A stretch of DNA of 64,000 nt from Kluyvera cryocrescens NBRC 102467 (lineage in GTDB: Bacteria; Pseudomonadota; Gammaproteobacteria; Enterobacterales; Enterobacteriaceae). The stretch covers positions 62,001-126,000 of the forward strand of contig NZ_BCTM01000016.1 in assembly GCF_001571285.1 (NCBI RefSeq), given 5' to 3'. Positions 54,870-61,345 of this stretch are shown here, piece by piece. Each line of letters begins with the position of its first letter. Position 1 is the first letter of the stretch. A program made the translations under genes and the position numbers. The notes below the pieces were generated by a model. It was not told the origin of the DNA. It worked only from the letters and a program-made list of their open reading frames with translations, and ran no database searches.

Positions 54870-55048
54870 TCACCGGGTGCTTGAGGCTTTTTGGGCTTTG
54901 GGCATTTTCAGGGTTCCAGAAAGACGAAAGCCCCAGGCGATATTACTATCAACCTGAGGCCAGCGTATGAACCCAGACAGTTCAAATGTTAGCCTCTTCT
55001 TTGCAGGGAGGCAAGGATATGCTGACAAATGTTAACACCAAGCTGTAA
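54870..55048 (+). pseudogene. 5' part of a hok/mok toxin-antitoxin locus, cut by a transposon
   Basis: The leader CGGGTGCTTGAGGCTTT...GAAAGCCCC...CCTGAGGCC...TAGCCTCTTC...GGGAGGCAAGGAT has the order of elements of hok mRNA leaders in E. coli (HokC/E type). Mok starts at ATG 54967 and hok at ATG 55019 in another frame. At 55030 the reading continues into the transposon, so hok ends after nine codons and mok after 22. Joining this piece to 61137 onward restores both overlapping frames (mok then ends GAGYGV). A Sok antisense RNA should have lain on the minus strand over the leader; its promoter cannot be fixed by eye. Confidence 0.82.
55016..55029 (+). repeat. Left copy of a 14-bp target-site duplication
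   Basis: GATATGCTGACAAA, containing the hok ATG, is repeated exactly at 61123-61136 and directly abuts the transposon end. Confidence 0.88.
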
Positions 55049-55055
55049 TGTCCCC
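55030..55055 (+). repeat. Left terminal inverted repeat (IRL)
   Basis: Starts TGTTAACACCAAGC and ends TGTCCCC; TGTCCCC recurs at 55073-55079. Pairs with 61097-61122. Confidence 0.78.
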
Positions 55056-55103
55056 TTTGAACCATTCTAAAATGTCCCCAGACAATTCTCTGGGGGATTT
55101 TTC

Positions 55104-56444
55104 ATGATCAAAGAGACTGTTACGATGAGTCATAAGGAACTCGACCGACTTCACATTATTCAGGAGTCACTTAATCGCCATATTACTCAGGAACAAGCTG
55201 CGGCACGCATTGGCATTTCTATTCGGCAGGTTAAACGTCTGGTGCAACGGTATAGAAATGAAGGGCCTTCTGGTCTAGTTTCCCGCCGACGTGGAAAGCG
55301 TCCCAATAATTCCTTTTCTACCGAATTCAGAGCAACAGTAATTTCACTCCTCAAAGGCCGCTACGCTGATTTTGGACCTACGCTTGCGTGCGAAAAATTG
55401 CGCGAGATACACGGCTTGTGTTTATCCATTGAAACTCTCAGGAAGTGGATGGTAGAGGAGGGCATATGGCGCGAACGTCGTCGTAAGTTTGCCCGAATTT
55501 ATCAGCGCCGGATGCGGCGCCCATCCTACGGTGAACTCATCCAGATTGATGGCTCGCCTCATGACTGGTTTGAAGGTCGGGGCCCCAAATGCACACTGAT
55601 AGTCTTTATCGATGATGCTACCAGCGCTCTGATGGCGCTACGATTCGCTCCTGCAGAAACAACCCGGGCTTACATGGAAACCCTCCGGGGTTACCTTAAT
55701 GATCATGGCGTACCACTGGCTCTCTATTCTGACAGACACAGTATATTCAGAGTAAATAACCCGGAGCGGGAAGGAGAGTTGACTCAGTTCACACGTGCGA
55801 TAAAGACACTGGGCATCGAGCCAATCCATGCCAACAGCCCGCAGGCAAAAGGGCGGGTAGAGCGTGCCAATCAGACACTGCAGGACAGGCTGGTCAAAGA
55901 AATGCGGCTTCAGGGTATCAGTGATATTGAAACAGCAAACGCATGGTTGCCGACCTTTATTGAAGCCTATAACAACCGGTTTGCTACGCCGCCTCGTATT
56001 GCTGATAACGCCCATCTTGATGTACACCATTCTGAAGAGGAACTGGGTTATATCTTCAGCCTCCAGGCGAAGCGCGTTCTCTCCAAAAATCTCACTTTCC
56101 AGTACAAAAGCAGTGCGTTTCAGATTCGCAGTGAAGGCCGGGGATATCGACTTCGGCATTCGGTTGTCACGGTATGCGAAAGCTTTAACGGTGAAATTAA
56201 GGTTCTGTATGATGGGAAAGCGTTGGGATGGGAAAAATATGTTGATGGCCCGGAGCCTATACCACTGGATGATGAAAAAAGTGTCCATGAACGTGTGGAT
56301 AATGCCCGTTTTGATTTACGCTCAAAATTCTACGTAAAACCTAAAGCTGACCATCCTTGGCTCACGCGCCGCACGCAAAGTAATCAGCAAGTGAAGCCCC
56401 CTAAATTACCCAGAAAGAAGGCTGATCCCGATAAAATGGACTGA
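55104..56444 (+). CDS. ISNCY/IS1202-like DDE transposase
   Basis: 446-residue transposase of the larger element. N-terminal helix-turn-helix (ITQEQAAARIGISIRQVKRL, residues 27-46), a second helical DNA-binding part to about 135, then an integrase-type core with Asp149 (IQIDGSPHDWF), Asp210 (LYSDRHSIF) and Glu253 (GRVERANQTL), and a basic C-terminus. The frame is intact and the catalytic triad is present, so activity is possible. Start at ATG 55104 follows GGGGGA; ATG 55125 is an alternative. The group name is from memory of similar Klebsiella/E. coli ISNCY proteins. Confidence 0.88.
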   Translation: MIKETVTMSHKELDRLHIIQESLNRHITQEQAAARIGISIRQVKRLVQRYRNEGPSGLVSRRRGKRPNNSFSTEFRATVISLLKGRYADFGPTLACEKLREIHGLCLSIETLRKWMVEEGIWRERRRKFARIYQRRMRRPSYGELIQIDGSPHDWFEGRGPKCTLIVFIDDATSALMALRFAPAETTRAYMETLRGYLNDHGVPLALYSDRHSIFRVNNPEREGELTQFTRAIKTLGIEPIHANSPQAKGRVERANQTLQDRLVKEMRLQGISDIETANAWLPTFIEAYNNRFATPPRIADNAHLDVHHSEEELGYIFSLQAKRVLSKNLTFQYKSSAFQIRSEGRGYRLRHSVVTVCESFNGEIKVLYDGKALGWEKYVDGPEPIPLDDEKSVHERVDNARFDLRSKFYVKPKADHPWLTRRTQSNQQVKPPKLPRKKADPDKMD

Positions 56445-56629
56445 AACCAGGCGTTATTCAGTTGAGTGCATATCCAGTCATAGGATAGATTCTTACGTAG
56501 CGTTTCTGGCGTGCATTTTCGGGTGGTTTGTTACTGTTTTTAACGGGGACACGTCAGAAACGCGCTCAGGCCGTCTGAGCGGTACGCGTAATGCGGCGTT
56601 ATGGTAAATAGCCTATGCTAATGTCCGCT
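56445..56629. other. Non-coding stretch after the ISNCY transposase
   Basis: Contains GTTTCTGGCGTG (about 56499) facing CACGTCAGAAAC (about 56554) as an imperfect inverted pair, and one GGGGACA (56549-56555), the reverse complement of the TGTCCCC motif found at the element's left end. This could be a remnant of an original, nearer right end of the insertion sequence; the match beyond those 7 bases is poor. Confidence 0.4.
56620..56629 (+). repeat. Left arm of a split palindrome flanking the IS110 element
   Basis: AATGTCCGCT, perfect inverted partner of AGCGGACATT at 58133-58142. A compact, uninterrupted relative of the same palindrome (GTCCGCT...AGCGGAC) lies at 60406-60430. Confidence 0.7.
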
Positions 56630-56639
56630 AAGAGCGAGA

Positions 56640-56865
56640 TATAGTCATTCGTACCCTGAGAATTACACTTTGAAGTGATTCAGGGTATGCGCTTACTGGT
56701 TACGAATATTGAGCGAGAATCATGTGATGATCGCCGCTTTTCTTTCGAGCCAGTAGGTGCTCCACGTTCGCTAACGAATACTCAGGGCATGCAGATAAAC
56801 TGCTGGCTATATTTCTTTCGAAGAGCGTGGAATGCATACCAATCCCCGATAAAAAGGAGTTGGTG
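56640..56865 (+). ncRNA. Candidate bridge RNA region of the IS110 element
   Basis: No gene in 226 bp before the transposase. It holds a strong hairpin TACCCTGA/TCAGGGTA (56652-56659 with 56680-56687) with an inner CACTT/AAGTG stem, then a larger stem-loop TACTGGT/GCCAGTA (56694-56700 with 56749-56755) with a roughly 48-nt internal region. IS110-group elements such as IS621 encode a structured bridge RNA in this position. RNA identity here is inference from position and folding. Confidence 0.45.
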
Positions 56866-58104
56866 ATGACTGTGACTAATCAATTTGCTGCGCACGTTGG
56901 TCTGGACTGGGCTGATAAAAAACACGATGTCTGTGTTCAGTTTAAAAACGGTGAACGCGTATTCGATGTGATTGAACATACAGCAGAAGCGCTTGATGCC
57001 TGGCTTACTGAGTTACACCAGAAAGTAAAAGGTAGAATCGCAATAGCTCTCGAACTGAAGAAGGGCCCCGTGGTATATGCTCTTCAAAAATACCCCTTTA
57101 TCACCGTTTTCCCCGTCCACGCATTGTCCCTGGCTCGTTATCGGCAAGCCTTCTCGCCCAGCGGCGCTAAAGATGATCCGCAGGATGCCGAGCTGGCATT
57201 AGAGTTAATGCTGCGTTACCCCCAGAAGATAAAAGCTATTGAACCCGACAATGCGGATATTCGCTTACTTCAGCAACTGGTTGAGCAACGTCGTCAGTTG
57301 GTTGAAGATAAACGACGCTTTGTGAACCGGATAATCAACACGCTTAAACAGTATTATCCTCAGCCACTGGAGTGGTTCTCACATCGGGGTAGCTTACTGT
57401 TGTGTGAGCTGATTATCCGGTGGCCCAGTCTGCAACAACTGAAACGAGCCAGACGCGACACGATCCGCAACTTTCTGAATGCCAAAGGTGGTCGCGCTAT
57501 GGCCCTTACCGAGCAACGTGTTGCGAGTATTGATAATGCGATCCCATTGACTACAGACCCGAGTGTTATAGAGGCTAATGCTTTGATGGCAGCAGCACTG
57601 GCGACACAAATTAAAGTCGTGAGTGAAATCATCAAAACCTATGACGAACGAATCGAAACGCTGTTTGACACATTGCCAGATGTGGGGCTGTTCAAATCAC
57701 TTCCGGGCATGGGACCGTGCATGGGCCCACGGATGCTTGCTGCACTTGGTGATAACCGTGACCGGTTTAACAGCGCTGAAGAAATTCAAAACTACGCAGG
57801 TATAGCACCGGTGACCGAACGAAGCGGCCAAAAATCCTGGGTTCACTGGCGATGGCAATGTGCCAAGTTCGTCAGGCAGACCTTTGTTGAATGGGCTGCC
57901 AAGACGGTTAATTCATCATACTGGGCCAAACTGTATTATCAGGGCCTCAGAGAAAAGGGCAAATCTCATCAGTCTGCGATCCGGGCACTGGCGTTCAAAT
58001 GGATAAGGATCATTTACCGCTGCTGGAAGGCCAGAACCTGTTATGACGAAGCGAAATATTTGCTGGCTCTCGAAGCGAGACACTCGCCCTTACTGAAGCC
58101 ATAA
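56866..58104 (+). CDS. IS110-family DEDD transposase (recombinase)
   Basis: 412 residues from ATG 56866, preceded by AAGGAG; 13 extra in-frame codons upstream lie in the leader. The N-terminal RuvC-like domain shows Asp14 (VGLDWADKKHDV), Glu63 (ALELKKGP) and Asp104/Asp107 (AKDDPQDAEL), the DEDD pattern. A coiled middle region (about 120-160) precedes the C-terminal Transposase_20 domain with SLPGMGPCMGPRML and YAGIAPVTERSG, where the family's catalytic serine lies. The frame is intact. Family members recombine DNA without hydrolytic DDE chemistry, guided by a bridge RNA. Confidence 0.93.
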   Translation: MTVTNQFAAHVGLDWADKKHDVCVQFKNGERVFDVIEHTAEALDAWLTELHQKVKGRIAIALELKKGPVVYALQKYPFITVFPVHALSLARYRQAFSPSGAKDDPQDAELALELMLRYPQKIKAIEPDNADIRLLQQLVEQRRQLVEDKRRFVNRIINTLKQYYPQPLEWFSHRGSLLLCELIIRWPSLQQLKRARRDTIRNFLNAKGGRAMALTEQRVASIDNAIPLTTDPSVIEANALMAAALATQIKVVSEIIKTYDERIETLFDTLPDVGLFKSLPGMGPCMGPRMLAALGDNRDRFNSAEEIQNYAGIAPVTERSGQKSWVHWRWQCAKFVRQTFVEWAAKTVNSSYWAKLYYQGLREKGKSHQSAIRALAFKWIRIIYRCWKARTCYDEAKYLLALEARHSPLLKP

Positions 58105-58142
58105 AAAGCTTGTCGAATGTCTCAGGGCGTGAAGCGGACATT

Positions 58143-58579
58143 GCAGACTGCCCAGTAGAAAAAGTGCTATCAGAATTATCTAAAGGAAGATCGTATTTAC
58201 CATGTCTCATTCTAACTGTTTAATAAATTACAAAAATTAAAATTTCCATTTAATATCATCGCGTTAAGCAAGAGAATTAAACCTCTCATTTAATTTATGA
58301 TTCTTATTTAATTCATGAGTTGGTGTAAAAATAGGTTGCCGCACTATAGAAAGACACATATTTAAACCCAGCAGGAAATCATATTTGAAAGTAATGTGTT
58401 TAAGGGGCTGCGTAACAAGAACAGCAAGTAAACACATAGTAATAACAGTTACCATTCCCATTTCGCAAGTGGCCATATCAGAGGTGAACTAATGCCTGCT
58501 GCAATTTTAAGAATTAAGGTTATCCTAATAATTCTTTTGTATGATTAAGATCATCGATAAATTTACTAAGGACTCATTA
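58143..58579. other. AT-rich stretch between the IS110 element and the b561-like gene
   Basis: About 435 bp, much AT-richer than the backbone. A 70-codon minus-strand frame (58264-58476) has a hydrophobic N-terminal half (VITMCLLAVLVTQPL) but no clear ribosome site; I do not call it. AAGGA before 58580 is the ribosome site of the next gene. Confidence 0.4.
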
Positions 58580-59152
58580 ATGAAATTGCGACTCTGGAAT
58601 CTATTACCCCATGATTACGCTCCTTTTTTTCGTATTCTTCACATCATTGTGGCATTTCTAATATTATCACAAATTATTAACTCTAATCTGACAGAGACCG
58701 AAGCAATTGGTGAACATAGTCTTGAAGGAGTTATAACCTGGATGCACATTATTTCAGGGTTAGGACTGATTATTTGTGGTTTTATTATGTTAAGTTGGAT
58801 GCTTACTCAAAGAGGTTTTACTTATTATTTTTCATGGGTAGGGCTTGACTTTAGTGGTATTAAGCAAGATATAAAAACGTTGACTAGTTTCCGACTGCCC
58901 GATGCACATTCGGGAGGTATTGCCAGTACAATCCAAGGATTTGGAGTTCTAGCATTGCTAATTGTAGCACTTTCAGGTGGCCTATGGTTCTTGTTGAATA
59001 CCATGCAGTCAAATCTGGCTGAAACAGTAATCCACTGGCATAAGTTCTTTACTACTTTCATTGAGGTCTATTTTTATGCACATGGTGCAATGGGAGTTTT
59101 GCATATTTTAATTGAAAAATATAAAAGCCGCTCAGTTAACCTAAGTGACTAA
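58580..59152 (+). CDS. Cytochrome b561-like / hydrogenase-type b-heme membrane protein
   Basis: 190 residues from ATG 58580 (AAGGA 9 nt upstream; an ATG at 58541 is in frame but has no good site). Four hydrophobic helices: about 16-33 with His21, 52-75 (GVITWMHIISGLGLIICGFIML), 120-140 and 148-175. Histidines in helices 1, 2 and 4 (HIIV, WMHIIS, IHWHKFF, YAHGAMGVLH) fit bis-histidine heme ligation in the bacterial b561/HyaC-like fold, which passes electrons between quinones and partner redox proteins. No catalytic partner is encoded beside it. The gene is AT-rich and its codon use differs from the core genes, which suggests transfer. Confidence 0.7.
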   Translation: MKLRLWNLLPHDYAPFFRILHIIVAFLILSQIINSNLTETEAIGEHSLEGVITWMHIISGLGLIICGFIMLSWMLTQRGFTYYFSWVGLDFSGIKQDIKTLTSFRLPDAHSGGIASTIQGFGVLALLIVALSGGLWFLLNTMQSNLAETVIHWHKFFTTFIEVYFYAHGAMGVLHILIEKYKSRSVNLSD

Positions 59153-59351
59153 TCTGTTGTGAGATAATATTACTTCAAGTTGAAGAAAACCCTAAAAATA
59201 AAATTTAGTTTACTAGAAGATGAAACAGCACTTGCAGAGACTTTTTAATTAAATTTAATAAAAACGAAAAAATATTCATGGCGAAATGATTGTTTAATTA
59301 TCTATCATGGATAGAAATGTGAGTTAGTCGTCCTATTTTAGGAAGTTAATA
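59153..59351. promoter_or_regulatory. Upstream region of the CDF gene with a short palindrome
   Basis: AT-rich 199 bp. TCTATC-ATG-GATAGA (59301-59315) is a perfect 6-bp inverted repeat 37 bp before the ATG, a candidate operator. No regulator gene is adjacent. AGGAAG precedes the start codon. Confidence 0.4.
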
Positions 59352-60275
59352 ATGACTAAAACAAAAGGGTTACCTCGTCCGCTGACGCACTACGCTTGGC
59401 TTTCCATTGCCACGGCTATTGCCACTATCGGACTCAAAGGTGTGGCGTGGAAAATGACCGGTTCGGTCGGTCTGCTATCTGATGCCATCGAATCCGTAGT
59501 TAACCTCGCAGGAGCCCTAATGGCGCTCTGGATGCTGACCTTGGCTGCGCTTCCGGCCGATGAGAACCATGCATATGGGCACGGCAAAGCCGAATATTTC
59601 TCGAGTGCTTTCGAAGGATTTCTGATCCTATTGGCGGCAGCCAGTATCGCCTATACCGCAGTTGAGCGGATGTTAACTCCACAGCCGCTTGAGGAGATTG
59701 GTCTCGGATTACTGGTTTCAACAGTCGCATCAATCCTTAATTTTGTGACGGCTCGCATTTTGTTAAGGGCTGGCAGGCAGCACAACTCTATCACTCTTGA
59801 GGCAGATGCTCATCACCTGCTGACCGATGTCTGGACGTCGGTCGGTGTCATTTTTGGTGTCGGACTGGTTTATCTGACCGGCTGGTTTTGGGTCGATCCG
59901 ATCGTTGCATTGCTGGTCGCAGCCAACATCGTTTGGACTGGTTATCAGCTTATGAGTCGTTCAGCTGCAGGTCTGATGGACGTATCGCTACCCACGGAAG
60001 AACTCAAAAAAATCGAGTCACTGCTGGCAGGATATCGTGAACAGGGGCTTGATTTCCATGCACTACGTACACGCCAGGCTGGCGGGCGGGCGTTTATGAC
60101 AATGCACATCCTAGTTCCTGGGCGATGGACTGTTCAATATGGGCACGACTGGGCCGAGCGTATAGAGAATGATATCCGCACCGCACTGCCTTTTATCCAT
60201 ATCACCACTCATGTGGAACCGTTGGAAGATCCCGCGTCAATGAACGACCAAACGCTCGACATTTCTGATCACTAA
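59352..60275 (+). CDS. Cation diffusion facilitator (CDF) metal efflux protein
   Basis: 307-residue member of the CDF family, likely exporting a divalent metal (Zn, Fe, Co, Ni or Mn) in exchange for protons. Six membrane helices between about 13 and 205, [11 protein letters not shown] after helix 2, [10 protein letters not shown] in helix 5 with the usual HxxxD site, and a C-terminal cytoplasmic domain with [15 protein letters not shown] and ITTHVEP. Helix 2 reads [11 protein letters not shown], so the usual paired Asp/His site appears as Glu47/Asn51, an unusual metal site. Metal specificity is therefore not predicted. GC content is nearer the backbone than the preceding gene. Confidence 0.85.
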   Translation: MTKTKGLPRPLTHYAWLSIATAIATIGLKGVAWKMTGSVGLLSDAIESVVNLAGALMALWMLTLAALPADENHAYGHGKAEYFSSAFEGFLILLAAASIAYTAVERMLTPQPLEEIGLGLLVSTVASILNFVTARILLRAGRQHNSITLEADAHHLLTDVWTSVGVIFGVGLVYLTGWFWVDPIVALLVAANIVWTGYQLMSRSAAGLMDVSLPTEELKKIESLLAGYREQGLDFHALRTRQAGGRAFMTMHILVPGRWTVQYGHDWAERIENDIRTALPFIHITTHVEPLEDPASMNDQTLDISDH

Positions 60276-60368
60276 ACTAACCACATGTCGCTGGTCGGGC
60301 AGGGTAACAAACCTCGCTCTACAAAAATTTCAGGTATTCTCTATAATTCTGAGGGTACTTGATGTGAC

Positions 60369-60430
60369 CTGCGCCCAATTGTTGGGCACGCAATATTTTT
60401 AAAAAGTCCGCTTCTGGCACAAAGCGGACA
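60369..60430. repeat. Terminator-like hairpin plus intact GTCCGCT palindrome
   Basis: GCCCAA/TTGGGC (60373-60387) is followed by AATATTTTT, a probable end of the CDF transcript. Next, GTCCGCTT-CTGGCAC-AAAGCGGAC (60406-60430) is a compact palindrome whose arms equal those split by the IS110 element at 56620 and 58133. Confidence 0.6.
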
Positions 60431-60473
60431 GTGATCACCGTTCTTACGACTACTTTCTGACTTACTTCGTGAC

Positions 60474-60525
60474 TTGCCCTAAGCATGTTGTAGTGCGATA
60501 CTTGTAATGACATTTGTAATTACAA
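60474..60525 (+). promoter_or_regulatory. relBE promoter and operator
   Basis: TTGCCC (60474-60479), 17-bp spacer, GATACT (60497-60502). Overlapping it, TTGTAATGACATTTGTAATTACAA (described here as TTGTAAT repeated at 60502 and 60514 plus its inverse ATTACAA at 60519) gives the RelB-type operator repeats. RelB alone or with RelE would bind here and repress, with conditional cooperativity known for the E. coli system. Confidence 0.75.
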
Positions 60526-60537
60526 GGGGTGTAAGAC

Positions 60538-60777
60538 ATGGGTAGCATTAACCTACGTATTGACGATGAACTTAAAGCGCGTTCTTACGCCGCGCTTGAA
60601 AAAATGGGCGTAACTCCTTCTGAAGCGCTTCGTCTCATGCTCGAGTATATCGCTGACAATGAACGCTTGCCGTTCAAACAGACACTCCTGAGTGATGAAG
60701 ATGCTGAACTTGTGGAGATAGTGAAAGAACGACTTCGTAATCCTAAGCCAGTACGTGTGACGCTGGATGAACTCTGA
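60538..60777 (+). CDS. relB: Antitoxin RelB
   Basis: 79-residue ribbon-helix-helix antitoxin, from memory identical to E. coli K-12 RelB. N-terminal DNA-binding part MGSINLRIDDELKARSYAAL forms the RHH dimer; the C-terminal half (LLSDEDAELVEIVKERL) wraps RelE. AAGGGGTG precedes the ATG. Stop and relE start overlap (TGATG), so toxin synthesis depends on antitoxin translation. Confidence 0.96.
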   Translation: MGSINLRIDDELKARSYAALEKMGVTPSEALRLMLEYIADNERLPFKQTLLSDEDAELVEIVKERLRNPKPVRVTLDEL

Positions 60778-61064
60778 TGGCGTATTTTCTGGATTTTGAC
60801 GAGCGGGCACTAAAGGAATGGCGAAAGCTGGGCTCGACGGTACGTGAACAGTTGAAAAAGAAGCTGGTTGAAGTACTTGAGTCACCCCGGATTGAAGCAA
60901 ACAAGCTCCGTGGTATGCCTGATTGTTACAAGATTAAGCTCCGGTCTTCAGGCTATCGCCTTGTATACCAGGTTATAGACGAGAAAGTTGTCGTTTTCGT
61001 GATTTCTGTTGGGAAAAGAGAACGCTCGGAAGTATATAGCGAGGCGGTCAAACGCATTCTCTGA
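60777..61064 (+). CDS. relE: Ribosome-dependent mRNA interferase toxin RelE
   Basis: Cleaves mRNA in the ribosomal A site. 95 residues, from memory identical to E. coli K-12 RelE. Positively charged catalytic residues known for the family are present: Lys52/Lys54 (CYKIKLRSSG), Arg61 (GYRLVYQV), Arg81 (KRERSEVYSE) and Tyr87. It ends 59 bp before the transposon's right end, so the toxin-antitoxin pair is the outermost cargo and could act as an addiction module for the element. Confidence 0.96.
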   Translation: MAYFLDFDERALKEWRKLGSTVREQLKKKLVEVLESPRIEANKLRGMPDCYKIKLRSSGYRLVYQVIDEKVVVFVISVGKRERSEVYSEAVKRIL

Positions 61065-61096
61065 ACCAAAGCATGACATCTCTGTTTCGCACCGAT

Positions 61097-61122
61097 GGTG
61101 ACACTTCTGCTTTGCGTTGACA
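61097..61122 (-). repeat. Right terminal inverted repeat (IRR)
   Basis: Read on the minus strand it begins TGTCAACGCAAAGC and contains TGTCACC at positions 20-26, the counterpart of TGTCCCC in IRL; a further TGTC lies about 45 bp from the end. Confidence 0.75.
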
Positions 61123-61136
61123 GATATGCTGACAAA
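61123..61136 (+). repeat. Right copy of the 14-bp target-site duplication
   Basis: GATATGCTGACAAA, exact copy of 55016-55029; after it the hok coding sequence resumes. Confidence 0.88.
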
Positions 61137-61275
61137 GTACGCCCTGGTGGCAATCATTGTGCTGTGCGCAACGGCATTAGGATTCACGCTGATGGTGCGC
61201 GATTCGCTGTGCGAATTGAGTATCCGGGAGCGGGGTATGGAGTTTAAAGCTATTCTCGCTTACGAACCGAAGAAG
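61126..61275 (+). pseudogene. Hok-family toxin body, cut off from its leader and lacking a stop
   Basis: Fifty codons [14 protein letters not shown]...[12 protein letters not shown]...[11 protein letters not shown] match the E. coli HokE-type toxin as I recall it: a membrane helix (about 4-24) and the conserved Cys near 31 with the terminal AYEP motif. The codon after Lys50 is TCG where a stop is expected, so the frame runs on to 61647 antisense to iap. The ATG survives only because it lies in the duplicated target site; its Shine-Dalgarno is 6 kb away. A perfect 10-bp hairpin ACGCGGGGAG/CTCCCCGCGT (61284-61305) is probably the old hok mRNA terminator. Confidence 0.85.
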
Positions 61276-61345
61276 TCGCCATCACGCGGGGAGAGCTCCC
61301 CGCGTATTGACTGTTTAGCTTTATCCTCAGCACCCATCTTAAGGA

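Larger units (their letters stand above)
56630..58132 (+). mobile_element. IS110-family insertion sequence nested in the transposon
   Basis: About 1.5 kb with a 236-bp leader, one transposase gene and a short 3' tail. Limits are set by the two arms of a palindrome at 56620-56629 and 58133-58142. Either these arms are the target site split by insertion, or they are subterminal repeats of an IS1111-type element; the intact similar palindrome at 60406 favours the first. IS110 elements usually make no target duplication, and none is seen. Confidence 0.65.
55030..61122. mobile_element. 6,093-bp cargo-carrying ISNCY/IS1202-like transposon inserted in hok
   Basis: Bounded by imperfect 26-bp terminal inverted repeats (TGTTAACACC... 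and TGTCAACGCA... read inward, 19 of 26 matching by my alignment) and flanked by an exact 14-bp direct repeat. Contents in order: ISNCY-type transposase, a nested IS110-family element, a cytochrome b561-like gene, a cation diffusion facilitator gene and relBE. A second TGTC occurs about 44 bp from both ends. Removing it restores the hok and mok frames, which fixes both ends. Base composition varies inside (the b561 segment is clearly AT-richer), so it is a mosaic. An alternative is two or more separate insertions, but the single target duplication argues for one unit. Confidence 0.8.

Noticed and set aside
54840-55100. Possible CRISPR remnants between cysH and the transposon
   Set aside because: No regularly spaced repeats; the sequence is explained by the hok/mok leader and the element's left end.
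58264-58476. 70-codon minus-strand frame with a hydrophobic N-terminus
   Set aside because: No ribosome site or recognisable family; AT-rich DNA yields such frames by chance. Left uncalled.
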